Assembly: GCA_964567685.1 (NCBI GenBank)
Contig: CAZMNO010000005.1
Location: 48,435-112,434 of the forward strand
Direction: 5' to 3'
Length of the DNA: 64,000 bases
From: UBA5972 sp964567685
Lineage (GTDB): Bacteria; Pseudomonadota; Alphaproteobacteria; Rhodobacterales; Rhodobacteraceae
Both the position numbers and the translations under genes were made by a program. The stretch's first letter is position 1; the number at the start of each line of letters is the position of its first letter. Below are positions 1 through 9,707 of the stretch, piece after piece. The notes under the pieces were generated by a model. That model was not told the origin of the DNA. It did not search any database and worked only from the letters and a program-made list of their open reading frames with translations.

Positions 1-1
1 C

Positions 2-229
2 CGCGCCATCGCGACGTCGTCGCCCCTGGGCACGGTTTTTGATCAATCCAGCGCGCTTGGCCACTTATTTGACCCGGCAAGCGGACGACCTGCCGGAAAA
101 CATCAAGCTGTCAGCGTTGTCGCCCATACCGCCACGGAAGCTGACGCACTTTCAACGGCGTTTTGCCTGATGGAGGAAGCAGAGATCACGGCGGTAAATG
201 GCGACCATCAAACCATCTTGCACCGTTGA
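2..229 (+). CDS. apbE: ApbE-family FAD:protein FMN transferase, C-terminal end (partial)
   Basis: The first 75 codons in frame 2 form the C-terminal part of an ApbE protein; the rest lies left of the window. ApbE enzymes use FAD to attach FMN covalently to Thr/Ser of flavoproteins such as NqrB/RnfG, normally in the periplasm. Visible family marks are the HLFDPASGRP stretch (the usual H-I-D-P-x-T-G-x-P motif, with F for I), followed by SVVAHTATEADALSTAF, which matches the conserved T-x-x-x-A-D-A-L-x-T-A segment that binds metal and FAD. The stop TGA is at 227-229. The next gene is on the opposite strand. Family assignment is firm; which flavoprotein it serves cannot be judged from here. Confidence 0.85.
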   Translation, partial: RAIATSSPLGTVFDQSSALGHLFDPASGRPAGKHQAVSVVAHTATEADALSTAFCLMEEAEITAVNGDHQTILHR

Positions 230-614
230 AAATGCCATCAAATCCAGAAGTTGGCGAATAGACAGACCGCCGGTTCAGCAGAACCCGTTTATGTCGCGCG
301 CCTTCTTGATTAGGTTTGCTGGCTGTTGAGTCCGGCTCTGTTTTGGCTTCGATAAGCCTTTCCCGCCGGTTTTCTATCAATTCCGGCAGGTTTGAAAACA
401 AATCAAACCAGAATTTGACCCACATCCGGCAAATTGCTGCCCAGCCGACAAAGTCTGGTCAAACTACGACCGCATTTGTCAGCAAATAATGATGAAAACA
501 TAGACAGTGGTTGCGTTTAGCAGTGTGGAAAGGACGCCTATTGTTTGCCCGGATTAGAACACCGTTAAAGCGGACCGCGCAGGTTTTCTCCGGCGCGGGT
601 GCCGTTTTCGCGTT
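230..614. other. gene-free stretch between apbE and the ATPase gene
   Basis: Both flanking genes end here (convergent). A 79-codon minus-strand frame runs from 425 into the apbE 3' end but has no recognisable domain and overlaps a well-supported gene, so it is not called. I see no clear hairpin followed by a T-run. Confidence 0.4.
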
Positions 615-3237
615 TCATGCGCTGAACTCCGGCGCGGCCTGTCTTATCGACAGCTTCTGGCCACCCAACCCCCGGAACACTTTCTGTCGGCACGACAGAA
701 CTATGAGCTGCATTTCCCCGGCCTGTTGGGTCAGCGTATTGAACATGCGCTCGATCCGGTCGTCGTCGGTATGGACGATCGCGTCATCCAAGATGATTGG
801 GGGGGGTGCCGGATCTTGCCAAGAGGCGGGCGAAGGCCAGTCGGATCAGCAATGCGATCTGTTCCTGTGTGCCGCCGGACAGTTGGTCGTAGGTGTCCTC
901 GCCTTCCGGGCGCGACAGGCCCGTGGGCAGCACACTGTCGGCATCCAGGGTCAGTTCCGCGCCCGGCAGGACCATGCGCAGGAGCGGGCGCAGCTCATTT
1001 CGGATTGGGCCGATATAGGCATCATGCGCCTGCTTCTGGGCCTCAGAAAGCGCTGCATCAAGCCGCTGGAGAACCTTTACCTCGGCCTGAACCTGCGTTG
1101 AGTGGTCCTTGGCGGTTTCCAGTTTTCCGTCTACCTCTCGCAGTTTTTCCTCGACCGCCAGGTCGGCGTCATGCGAGATCAGGGCTTCGAGAGCCGACAG
1201 TCGGTTGCCGATTTCGGCCATGCGGCTGTCGGCTTGATCGGCTACGTTTTGCGCGCGCTGCGCCCCGGCTTGCGCAAGTGAAAGATCTGGGGCATCGGCC
1301 GCGAGCTTCTGGACGTGTTGTCGAGCGTCCTCAAGAGCTTTCTCAAGCTCGGGTGTCTTCGCTTGAAGCTTGGTCAGTTCCTTGCTTTTTTCGCTCGGAT
1401 CTTCGACCGTATCCGAGGCCCGGCTAAGCCGGTTTTTCGCTTCGTCTCGACGGACGCGAAGTTCGCGCACATCTCCGTGCTTGACGTCAAAGGTTGCGCG
1501 AGTTCCTTCCCGATCAGCCTGGGCTTGATCATGCGCGATCCTAGCAGCGCGGAAAGCCGCGTCAGTATCGGCCTGAGAGGGAAGGTGTTCGACTTCCGGT
1601 TCGCTTTCGGGCAAGACTGAGATTTCGTCCTTAAGGACCTGAATCCCGTCAGGCGCCGAGATGTTCAATTGGGCGTTTGCATCCCGCAGACCACCCTCTG
1701 CCGTCTTTCGTTTTTTGTCTGCCTGTCGTGCATCTTGCAGGGTCGGGTAGCAGGTCGCTTCGAGCGCGGCGTCGAATTCATCCTGTGCGTCATCCAGAGT
1801 AGCTGCGTCGCGCTGTTCGGCCGGGTGCACGCGGATCGCGCCGACTCCGGCGATCGTGATGTCGCCTCCTTCGGGCAACGCCTTACGATGCCCTGGTTCC
1901 AGAGGGGCGCCGTCCAGCGTAACCCGATCCTGTTGTCCGGGCTCCACACTCAGCGTGATGGCCGCTGCCGATGCTTCACGGGCACGCCTGAGGAGGTCGA
2001 GCTCCTGCCATGCCAATTCCAGCCGTTCCATCTGGCGCGCGCTCGGTGAGGCATCAACGATCTTGCGGACGCTTGCCGCTTCTTCCGAAAAGCAGAGCGC
2101 TTCCTCTAGGCGCTTGGCCAGTTCCCGGCGACGTTCCGCGCCCTTGCGCCCGGATTCGGCGGCTTGAACCGCATCACGCGTTTGTTCGGCGGATGTTTGC
2201 TCCTCCCGCGCCTTTTCTTCGGCGGTCCTGGCTTTGTCCAAGTCCGATTTCGCATCCGCGAGTTGCTCTTTGGCGCTGGTGACTTTTTCCTCAAGCTCGT
2301 CCAGCGAACTCCTGGCTTTGCGAAACTCTGTCAATTGTTCGTCGATCGCTTTTACCCGGTCCTGATGAGCGTCCAACACAAGTTGTGCTGTCTGGGCTGC
2401 TTTATCGGCCTTCGCCTGATCATCGAGAAAAGTTTCAGCTGATTTCAACAGCGCCTGAGCACTGTCCAGCGCATCATGCCTTTCCTTCACGGCTTCGGTA
2501 TCGATCAGCCCGGATTTTTCATCATGCAACTCCCGCCTTTCTGTCAGTAGTGCACGCAACTGGCTGACCTTTCCCTGTAGATCCTCTTTCTGCCCTTCCA
2601 GATCAACGACAGCCTGTTCGGCTTCCCAAAGGGGGCCGTGTTTCTTGGTCGAGCCGGACTTGGTCAGATAGCGCTCAAGGTCTTCCTTCAAGGTCGCTCG
2701 AGTTTTCTCCATGTGACGGCCGCCGGTGATGTCCTCAATCTCTCCAGCCACTGAGGACAGCAAGTCGCGTCGCGCGGCCAAGGTGTCGTCTTCCTTGCCA
2801 GCCTGAAGCGTTGTTACGCCTTGGCGGACCCAGAGCAGGCCAGCCGGGCCACCATCCTTGGGCGGTTTGATCAGGTTGCGGATCCAGTCCTCGGCCTCTT
2901 CAGCCTGCTTGAACAAGTGGCCATCCCGATGAACGGTGACCTGCCTTTGGTCGGTTCTTGACGAGAAAACCTTCGAAACCCGATAGGATCGCCCATCGAT
3001 TTCGATCTGGGCCGAGACCTCGGGATTGCCGCCGGCATGAGGGACAAGGCTGGCGGCTTCCTTCTGTTTCCAGGATTTCGCCTCGAAGAAGAACAGCGCA
3101 TGCAGGGCATCGAAAAGGGTTGATTTCCCCTGTTCGTTGGGCGTGGCGAGCACGTTCAGGCCTGGACCAATGTCCAGGATCTCCACGGGCTGCGTGAAGC
3201 GGCGGACGTTGTTCATGCGGATTGACAGGAGTTTCAT
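615..3237 (-). pseudogene. SbcC/YhaN-like AAA ATPase with long coiled coil, frameshifted near the C-terminus
   Basis: This is a RecF/SMC-type ATPase that partners the nuclease encoded just upstream, as SbcC does with SbcD. The N-terminal Walker A (ATPNEQGKST, about residues 31-40) is intact. The middle is a long Glu/Lys/Ala-rich coiled coil, and the signature-like QLSGGTQEQIALLIRLAFARLLA lies near the end. The frame then runs GTPPNHLG-stop at 784-786. Removing one G from the 8-G run at 799-806 restores PIILDDAIVHTDDDRIERMF (Walker B, D-loop) and carries the protein to a TGA at 615-617, giving about 873 residues instead of 817. As read, the product lacks Walker B and should not hydrolyse ATP. 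The break is either a homopolymer sequencing error, a true mutation or a slippage site. The start at 3237 overlaps the 3' end of the nuclease gene by 4 bases (ATGA-type coupling). Confidence 0.85.
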
Positions 3238-4367
3238 TGCGCGGCCTCCTTCACCAAGCTGTAGAGCCGTGTCAGCGCCGCATCGGCAATGTCCCGATCC
3301 GACCGGGACAGGTCGCCATCGTCTGCCTCTTCCTTAAGGGCCTCGGCCGCGATGCGCAGGGCTCCTCCACGAGCGATCTGATCCAGATCATCGGGCTGGT
3401 ATTCGGTGTGAAGCTGGTGGTCGTGCCATTCGAAATGGCAGAATTCCGGGGCGATCCTTTGGATCTCCGCTATCAGAGCCATCCTCTGATCGAGGTGGAC
3501 GAGTCCCCGGAGGTGCAGCTTGACTAAAGTGTTGCGCCGTTTGGTGCCGTCTGCCGGAAGGAGGTTCGCAAGGCTGGCCACTGCGTCGATCCCCGGCGAA
3601 AGCGAAATCTCCAGATCCTGCCAGTCATACTGTCCCAACGGAATTTCCGTGACCTCCGGTAAACTGCCAGGCGTGCTCAAGGAAATCATAAGGCAAGAAC
3701 CCCGACCGGAATGTTTGAAGCGATCACGTTCCGGCGCGCCCGAATAGCGAGTGCGTGGCGTAATCTCCAAGGCGCCGTGCCAATCTCCCAGTGCGAGGTA
3801 GTCAAGGCTGGCGCGTTCGGCCCGGTCCGGCGGGATGGTTTCCGCACTGGGCTCGTCGGGGCGGAAATCCACGACCCCACCGTGAGCGAGGCCGATGCGG
3901 AACACCCATTCGGGCGTATCCTTGTGCGCCATGCCCTCGGTCAGGTCAAAATCCGGCGCACGGCGCGGACATGGCGCGGGTAGGAGAAAGGCATCATCCG
4001 ACAAGGAGATCGGCAGGTCATCGCGCAGCACGTGCAGATTTTCGGGGGCGTGCTCCGAAAAAGTCTGCCAGATTAGATCGGCGGCCAAACTGTCGTGGTT
4101 GCCGGGAATGATCCACCAATGCAAATGCGCAGCATCTGCCATGGCAGAGATGGTTTGACGGATGAGGCGGAGCGACGGGGCTTCCTGATCAAAAGTGTCA
4201 CCTGCAAGAAGGATGTGCTCCACCCCATGAGTTTCGGCCGCGTCGATCAGAGCGGGAATGACCTCGGCGCGTGCCTTGCGAAGATCGGCGCGGACGTCCT
4301 CGTCGAACCTCCCGAAAGGCTTTCCCAAATGAAGATCAGAGGTGTGGAAAAAACGAATTCCAGTCAT
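3234..4367 (-). CDS. SbcD-like metallophosphoesterase / DNA exonuclease
   Basis: A 377-residue calcineurin-like phosphoesterase of the SbcD/Mre11/YhaO group, predicted to cut DNA ends together with the neighbouring ATPase. Metal-binding motifs are visible in order: HTSDLHLGKPFG near the N-terminus (D-x-H), GDTFD (G-D-x-x-D), PGNHDS (G-N-H-D) and, further on, GLAHGG (G-x-x-H). The reading frame stays open to 4427, but the ATG at 4365-4367 is preferred because the phosphoesterase fold starts directly after it (MTGIRFFHTSDLHLG). The extra 20 codons run into the insertion-sequence end at 4427. Gene order nuclease then ATPase with a 4-base overlap is typical of sbcDC pairs. Role in double-strand-break repair is inferred from the family. 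Confidence 0.88.
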   Translation of the reverse strand: MTGIRFFHTSDLHLGKPFGRFDEDVRADLRKARAEVIPALIDAAETHGVEHILLAGDTFDQEAPSLRLIRQTISAMADAAHLHWWIIPGNHDSLAADLIWQTFSEHAPENLHVLRDDLPISLSDDAFLLPAPCPRRAPDFDLTEGMAHKDTPEWVFRIGLAHGGVVDFRPDEPSAETIPPDRAERASLDYLALGDWHGALEITPRTRYSGAPERDRFKHSGRGSCLMISLSTPGSLPEVTEIPLGQYDWQDLEISLSPGIDAVASLANLLPADGTKRRNTLVKLHLRGLVHLDQRMALIAEIQRIAPEFCHFEWHDHQLHTEYQPDDLDQIARGGALRIAAEALKEEADDGDLSRSDRDIADAALTRLYSLVKEAAQ

Positions 4368-4426
4368 GGTGTCAGTCTTTCTTGGCGAATGTGAGTCCAA
4401 ACAGGGGTGTTGAGGCCAGTATGTCA

Positions 4427-4541
4427 TGAACCGCCCCGGGTTTACCGGAGATCGTTTTGTTCAAATGTCAGGCAACTTTATCAAGTTCATTCATGTTTGC
4501 ATAGAAAACCTCCTCTGCTTCTTGTGGCGTGACGTAGCCGC
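4427..4541 (-). mobile_element. IS3-family remnant: transposase C-terminus and terminal repeat
   Basis: Read on the minus strand, this piece encodes GGYVTPQEAEEVFYANMN-ELDKVA-stop (stop at 4468-4470), the characteristic last residues of IS3-family integrase-type transposases, then runs to an outer edge at 4427. That edge reads TGAACCGCCCCGGG... on the plus strand, the TGA-starting terminal inverted repeat of IS3 elements. The rest of the transposase is missing: at about 4541 the sequence changes abruptly to an IstB fragment. It is therefore a dead right end, not a mobile element. Confidence 0.7.
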
Positions 4542-4848
4542 CTGCCAGAAGGGCATGCGCGTGCGCTTCGTTACCGCTGCCGCCCTCGTACACGAGTTGA
4601 TCGAAGCCGTCGATGAACGGCGCCTGCAACGGCTGCAGAAACAATTGGCCGCACAGGACCTGCTGATCATCGACGAACTGGGCTTCGTGCCGCTCAGCAA
4701 GACGGGCGCGGAATTACTGTTCGAAGTGATCAGCCAACGCTACGAACGCAGGTCAATCATCATCACATCCAACTTGCCATTCGACGAATGGACTGAAACT
4801 TTTGGCACCGAACGCCTGACCGGCGCCATCCTCGACAGGCTTAACTTC
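4541..4848 (+). pseudogene. IstB-like ATPase fragment of an IS21-family element
   Basis: The plus frame contains about 100 residues typical of the IS21 helper ATPase IstB: VRFVTAAALVHELIEA, then LLIIDELGFVPLSKTGAELL (Walker B), then TSNLPFDEWTETFG and ERLTGAILDRL. The N-terminal Walker A domain is absent and replaced by reverse-strand IS3 sequence, and the C-terminus breaks off after DRL with an unrelated tail and a stop at 4870-4872. The open frame begins at an ATG at 4426 inside the IS3 end, which is fortuitous. No IstA gene is nearby. Confidence 0.8.
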
Positions 4849-4872
4849 ACCTTACATTGCCCAAGAACCTGA

Positions 4873-5278
4873 CGGCAAGTCGCGTCGATCGTTCTGTCCG
4901 GGCATGCAGACGTGAAAAGCTGAACTACATAGGGCAAGTTAGTTAAGTTGATGGCGTCTTATTCCAAGGAGGCCAAGAGGTTTCATCTTTCGAGGCTTAG
5001 AGTTGCTCTGCTAGGGTGAGCAACGCTAGGAATCGAGGGGTGTACTCAGTTCAAAGCGAACCACTCTAAAACCTGAAGTTTTCCGGGGGATGGTCCTGAG
5101 ACCTCCGGGCCATCGAGCTTCCGCAAGCCGAGAAAAGGGTGGTACCCTTGTCTCTTGGCCGATGGAGTTAGCTTGTGGGCCTCCGGTCAAATGTGGGGTG
5201 TGATGTGGGGGGAAAGGCCATCAATTCAGGCGTTTACAGTATAAGTATATGATAACTATAGAAACTTCCAAAAGGAAG
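4873..5278. other. gene-free stretch between IS scar and tRNA-Ser
   Basis: No frame of convincing composition on either strand. The segment sits on the 3' side of tRNA-Ser(CGA), the side where tRNA-targeting elements insert, and next to the IS remnants, so it may be eroded mobile DNA. I found no integrase and no repeat of the tRNA 3' end here. Confidence 0.35.
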
Positions 5279-5368
5279 TGGCGGAGAGACAGGGATTCGA
5301 ACCCTGGGTGGAGTCACCCCCACAACGGTTTTCGAGACCGCCCCGTTCGACCACTCCGGCACCTCTCC
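5279..5368 (-). tRNA. tRNA-Ser (anticodon CGA)
   Basis: On the minus strand the 90-nt sequence folds as a class II tRNA. The acceptor GGAGAGG pairs with TCTCTCC, and the encoded CCA is at 5279-5281. The anticodon loop CTCGAAA sits on the stem GGCGGT/ACCGTT. A long variable arm (GTGGGGGTGACTCCAC) is present, and the T-loop GTTCGAATC has a five-pair stem (CAGGG/CCCTG). The anticodon CGA reads UCG serine codons. Confidence 0.95.
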
Positions 5369-5565
5369 GCGGTGTTCGGGTCAGAACGAGGGGTGTTTAG
5401 TCCGCGTGGGCTGGTGTTGCAAGGTGGAGATTGGATTTTTTGCCTGTGACTCATCTGTGCCATAAGTCCGATTTCAATTGGTGAATCACTACTTTCCCCG
5501 GGAAGGCATTCGCGATAAGTTCCGCCTGTTTTCAACCTGTATGTCAAATTGCCGGATACCACGTC

Positions 5566-7752
5566 ATGCTGCCTCTTAACCGCCCCGCTCAACAACCTGA
5601 TCTACAGGCGCTCTATTTTGCTGCGGTGCAGGCCCACAACGCCGGTGATTTCGCCACTGCGAAACAGCAATATGAGCAAATTCTGCGGCAGGCCCCAAAT
5701 CAGGTTGATACCAACTACCAGATGGGGCGCCTTCTGGTACAAACAAAGGCGGCCAAGCAGGGTTTGAATTACCTGGAAAAGGCAGCGCAGGTATCCCCGA
5801 CAACCTTTGAGTTCTGGCGCATACTGGTTGACACCATGTCAGGCATCGGCCTGCGAAAACAGGCCAAAAGGACGGTCAAACGGGCGGGAACACACGGGTT
5901 CACGCTGGCAGAGATGACATCCCTGCGTGAACTGGCCGAGCGCGATCCGTCAAAATCCGTGACCTCGCTTGGCGGGGCGTCGCAGGAAGAGGTCGACCGG
6001 GTGGTTTTTCTGTTCCAGTCAGGTGACATCATCGCCGCGGAAATCGCGCTAAAGGACCTGATCGAAGCTCATCCCGCAGTTGCCTTCTTGCACAATCTCC
6101 ACGGTATCATGTTGATGCAAAAAAAGAATTTTCGTCAGGCAGGTGAGGCGTTCCTGCGCGCCACTGACTATGATCCATTTTTCCCGGATGCGTTCAGCAA
6201 TCTCGGCAAAGCCTATATCGAGCTTGAGGCGTTTCATGACGCACTTTCCCCCCTAAGAACCGCGCTCGAGCTTGCCCCCGACCTTTTGGCTGCAAATATC
6301 AACTTTGCTGATGCCTGTTTAGGCGTCAGTGATCTTGATCAGGCCGGACGCCACTATGAAATGGTCTTGAAGGCCGAGCCTGCGTCCAAAGAAGCACTGA
6401 TCGGTGTGGCACGTGTGCAGCTTGAACGCGGCGAACATGACAAGGCGCTCAAAGGATTTCGCGCTCTTCTGAAAATACTGCAACCGGGGCAGGAGTATGA
6501 AAACTGTTCACTTGCAGCAGCCAATTGCCTGGGCGAACTGGGCCGGGTGGAGGAAAAGATCAACCTGCTAAGCGGTTTTCTGAAATCCTATCCCAAATCA
6601 ATTGCTGCCCTGACTGCGCTTGCCGACGAGTTTGGCCATTGGGCCCAATTTGAAGAAGCGCGTGCAAAATATCTGCAGGTTCTGGAGCTTGAACCTAATA
6701 ATACAGCTGCCTTTTTGCGCCTGGGACGATTGCAAAAATGGAAGTCCGGCGATCCCTTGATCGCAAAGGCCGAAGCATTGTTTAAAACGCCGTCACTCTC
6801 CGACAGTGATCGCCTAAATCTCGGTTTCGCTTTGGCCAAAGCAATGGAAGATTGCGAAGAGCACAGCAAGGTCTTTCGCTATCTCGATCAGGCAAATGCC
6901 GCAACGCGCAGAGAATTCACATATTCAACAAATGTCGTCAGAACCGAGTTTGAGGCGATGAAAACACAGTACACGCCCGAGTTTTTTGAGCAAATCGCTG
7001 AAAACAGCTTAGCTGATGAAACCCCGATATTCATTGTCGGCCTACCGCGGTCGGGCACCACTTTGACTGAGCAGATATTGTCAAACCATCCAGAAATTGC
7101 CGGTGGCGGTGAGATCGGTTCCTTTTCAAACCCTTTCATGGCATTGATCACCAAACCCGACGGCGGATTTGTGCCCGAGGCTGATCTTAAGATCGCAGAT
7201 CTGAGAAGAGTGGCTGAAGGCTGCATCAAAACCCTAAAATCGGTCAATCCCAACACCCGGTTTGTTACCGACAAGATGCCACACACATTTGTGGTTCTGG
7301 GATTTGTGCTTGCATTATTGCCAAATGCCCGCGTTGTCTGGGTGTCGCGGGATCCGGTCGACAATTGCCTTTCGCTCTATAAAAACAGGTTCACAGACAA
7401 AGGGCATCGCTATTCCAACACGCAAAAGGAGCTCGGCGATTACTACGTCATGTGTCGTGATCTGATGGCACATTGGCAGGAGTTGTTCGCAAACAGGTTC
7501 GTGGCCTTGGACTATGACAAACTGGTCGCTGATCCCGATACGGAAATCCGCGGCCTGATCTCTGCACTTGATCTTGAATGGAACGACGCCTGTCTCGATA
7601 CGCAATCCAATGCGCGTAAGGTCAAGACGCTCAGCGTCTATCAGGCACGGCAGCCGATTTATAAATCGTCGGCCAAAGGCTGGAAGAAATACGAAAATGA
7701 CCTTGGTGAGTTGTTGGATGCGCTAAGAGAAGGCGGAGTTGAGGTCGGTTAA
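5566..7752 (+). CDS. TPR-repeat sulfotransferase (728 aa)
   Basis: The N-terminal two thirds is a chain of tetratricopeptide repeats (for example YFAAVQAHNAGDFATAKQQY and YLQVLELEPNNTAAFLRLGRL). The last third is a sulfotransferase domain with the 5'-phosphosulfate loop IFIVGLPRSGTTLTEQILSN, a 3'-phosphate-binding region VWVSRDPVDNCLSLY and DYDKL near the C-terminus. Such proteins transfer sulfate from PAPS to carbohydrate, lipid or peptide acceptors; the TPR part probably binds the acceptor or a partner. There is no signal peptide. The ATG at 5566 has only a weak ribosome site, so the start is less certain than the frame. It faces a paralogue (7758-9707) tail to tail with 5 bases between stops. 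Acceptor unknown. Confidence 0.9.
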   Translation: MLPLNRPAQQPDLQALYFAAVQAHNAGDFATAKQQYEQILRQAPNQVDTNYQMGRLLVQTKAAKQGLNYLEKAAQVSPTTFEFWRILVDTMSGIGLRKQAKRTVKRAGTHGFTLAEMTSLRELAERDPSKSVTSLGGASQEEVDRVVFLFQSGDIIAAEIALKDLIEAHPAVAFLHNLHGIMLMQKKNFRQAGEAFLRATDYDPFFPDAFSNLGKAYIELEAFHDALSPLRTALELAPDLLAANINFADACLGVSDLDQAGRHYEMVLKAEPASKEALIGVARVQLERGEHDKALKGFRALLKILQPGQEYENCSLAAANCLGELGRVEEKINLLSGFLKSYPKSIAALTALADEFGHWAQFEEARAKYLQVLELEPNNTAAFLRLGRLQKWKSGDPLIAKAEALFKTPSLSDSDRLNLGFALAKAMEDCEEHSKVFRYLDQANAATRREFTYSTNVVRTEFEAMKTQYTPEFFEQIAENSLADETPIFIVGLPRSGTTLTEQILSNHPEIAGGGEIGSFSNPFMALITKPDGGFVPEADLKIADLRRVAEGCIKTLKSVNPNTRFVTDKMPHTFVVLGFVLALLPNARVVWVSRDPVDNCLSLYKNRFTDKGHRYSNTQKELGDYYVMCRDLMAHWQELFANRFVALDYDKLVADPDTEIRGLISALDLEWNDACLDTQSNARKVKTLSVYQARQPIYKSSAKGWKKYENDLGELLDALREGGVEVG

Positions 7753-7757
7753 CCGGC

Positions 7758-9707
7758 TCAGCTACCGCGTGCGCCTTCCTGCTCCGGCAAGCGCCCCGCG
7801 TTTTCAATCACCTTGATCAGGGGCTCCAACTCCTTCTCAAACCGCTGCCAGGATTTGACCGAGCTTTGATACATCTTCTGCCGGACCTGACCCAGCGATG
7901 CGGTTTGTACGTTGCGCCTGGTTTTGTGGAACTCCAAAACTGACGCCTCCCAGTCAAGTTCGCAATACTCCAGCAACGCGCGGCTTTCTGCTTCCTGATC
8001 CGCAGTCAGTGACTCGTAGGAACAGTCATAAATCATACCGGGGAACATGGCGTTCCAGTGATCCATCAGATCGCGATATATGACGTAAAACTCCGCCAGT
8101 TCTGTCAGATCATAGGCATATTGATTGCCGGAAGATTTGAAGAAATTGCGGTAGATCGAAAGGCAGGTATCGCGTGGATCGCGTTGCAGATTGATAATTT
8201 TCGCATTTGGAAAGACGGCCCTGATCAGGCCAATCCAATGAAAATTGATCGGGAGCTTGTCGCTCACCCTTGCTTCGCCGCTGGCGGTTTCGGTGAGCAA
8301 CGACAGATAATCGGTGGTGAATGCCTCAAAAGCCGTCAACGGTAGGCTGGTCATGCCGCTCAGGTTCTTTTGGCCGAACGCATCGACAAAGGTCAACTCG
8401 TCTGCACCGAATACCTGACTGTGACTTGCCAGGATTTGCTCTACCAGTGTGGTGCCGGAACGGTTCATGCCGACGATAAAAATCGGCTTGGCGCTGTCAG
8501 AGGCATTGGGTGCGAGTTTCTCGATGAATGCCGGGGAGAATGTGCTTTTGATCTCTGCAACAAAGGCGCTCTGCATTTCAGAAGAATAGTCCAGTACAAT
8601 CTTGCGTTTTTCCTGATTGCCGGCCCTGAGGTACTGAAAGGCCGGGGCGTAATCACCGATATCTTCAAGCGCCTTTCCCAGGGCGAAACCAAGGTGCATC
8701 CTGGTTTCATCCGAACTGTCTTTCGCTGCAAAAACTGATTTCATCTGGGCAATCATCGGATCATCGGCTGTGAATTTCTTGACCAAGCTTAAATGCCGAT
8801 AGCCCTCTGCCAGCGTCGGATCTTCGGCAATTGCGCTTTCAAGATGTCTGACAGCCTCTTCCTGCCGCCCCATCTGGCTCAGAATGACACCCAGCCGATG
8901 ATTGGGATCGGACTTGTTCTGAGCATATGGCAAGGCCTTTTCAAGCCAGGACGCGGCATTGTCCAGATCACCGGACTGGATATGGGCAAACCCCATATTG
9001 ACCATCAGATCACTGCTTTGAGGGTCGGATTTCAATCCGGCTTCAAAACTGGTGATGGCGTCTTCAATGCGATCCTGATCAAGATAGATCGTACCTTGAG
9101 TGTTTAGCGCGTTGGCATATTCCGGGCGAAGAGCGAGTGCCTTGCTGGCCATGGCAAGCGCCTTGGTGCTGTCCTTGTTTTCTCGGTAGATCAGCCCGAG
9201 ATTATTAAACGCCTCGGCCAGATTGGGGTTAAGGGAAGTAGCTTTCTCCAGATAGGGCAGCGCTTTGTCAAACTGATCAAGCTGAACCAGTGCCGAGCCA
9301 AGATTGCTGAGCGCCTCGGCATAAGAAGGGTTTATTCTGACGGCATTTTGAAACGCCGCGATTGCCTCACGCGAGTTGCCAAGCTGGGCCAGTGCCATGC
9401 CCAGAATGTTGTGCAACAGGGCTTCACGCGGCGCCAGAACCAGCAAGATCCGGGTCTGATCAACAGCGGAGGCGAAATCACCGCTCTGAAGCAGGCGCAC
9501 CACCTGATCGACATCGGCTTGTGTCAGCGAAGCGCCACTGCCCATTGCGCGACGCAGTTTCAAAACTGCGTTGCGGGCCTTTGTGTGATTGGGGGCTTTT
9601 GAAAGGATTTGCGCATATAGCGATAGCGCCCGCCAGCTATCGCCGGTTTTCTGCGCCATTTCAGCGGCTTGAAGCGTGTCTTTCAGCGAACTGCCTTTGC
9701 CTGACAT
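7758..9707 (-). CDS. TPR-repeat sulfotransferase (649 aa), paralogue of the facing gene
   Basis: Same architecture as the convergent neighbour: about eight TPR units (for example YAEALSNLGSALVQLDQFDKAL and LAEAFNNLGLIYRENKDSTKAL), then a sulfotransferase domain with IFIVGMNRSGTTLVEQILAS, INLQRDPRDTCLSIYRNFF and YESLTAD. The frame is open to 10100, but the ATG at 9705-9707 is chosen: GGAAG lies upstream at good spacing, the TPR sequence starts soon after (MSGKGSSLKDTLQAAEMAQ), and the extra 131 residues look non-coding and would cross the rplU leader. The last 130 residues align with the paralogue (RDPxDxCLSxYxNxF, YxxxRDLMxHWxxxF, QxxYxSSxKxWxxxE), so the two probably arose by duplication with inversion or by joint acquisition. 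Confidence 0.9.
   Translation of the reverse strand: MSGKGSSLKDTLQAAEMAQKTGDSWRALSLYAQILSKAPNHTKARNAVLKLRRAMGSGASLTQADVDQVVRLLQSGDFASAVDQTRILLVLAPREALLHNILGMALAQLGNSREAIAAFQNAVRINPSYAEALSNLGSALVQLDQFDKALPYLEKATSLNPNLAEAFNNLGLIYRENKDSTKALAMASKALALRPEYANALNTQGTIYLDQDRIEDAITSFEAGLKSDPQSSDLMVNMGFAHIQSGDLDNAASWLEKALPYAQNKSDPNHRLGVILSQMGRQEEAVRHLESAIAEDPTLAEGYRHLSLVKKFTADDPMIAQMKSVFAAKDSSDETRMHLGFALGKALEDIGDYAPAFQYLRAGNQEKRKIVLDYSSEMQSAFVAEIKSTFSPAFIEKLAPNASDSAKPIFIVGMNRSGTTLVEQILASHSQVFGADELTFVDAFGQKNLSGMTSLPLTAFEAFTTDYLSLLTETASGEARVSDKLPINFHWIGLIRAVFPNAKIINLQRDPRDTCLSIYRNFFKSSGNQYAYDLTELAEFYVIYRDLMDHWNAMFPGMIYDCSYESLTADQEAESRALLEYCELDWEASVLEFHKTRRNVQTASLGQVRQKMYQSSVKSWQRFEKELEPLIKVIENAGRLPEQEGARGS

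Noticed and set aside
186..425. 79-codon minus-strand frame
   Set aside because: Overlaps the well-supported apbE 3' end, has no recognisable motif, and its composition looks like chance.
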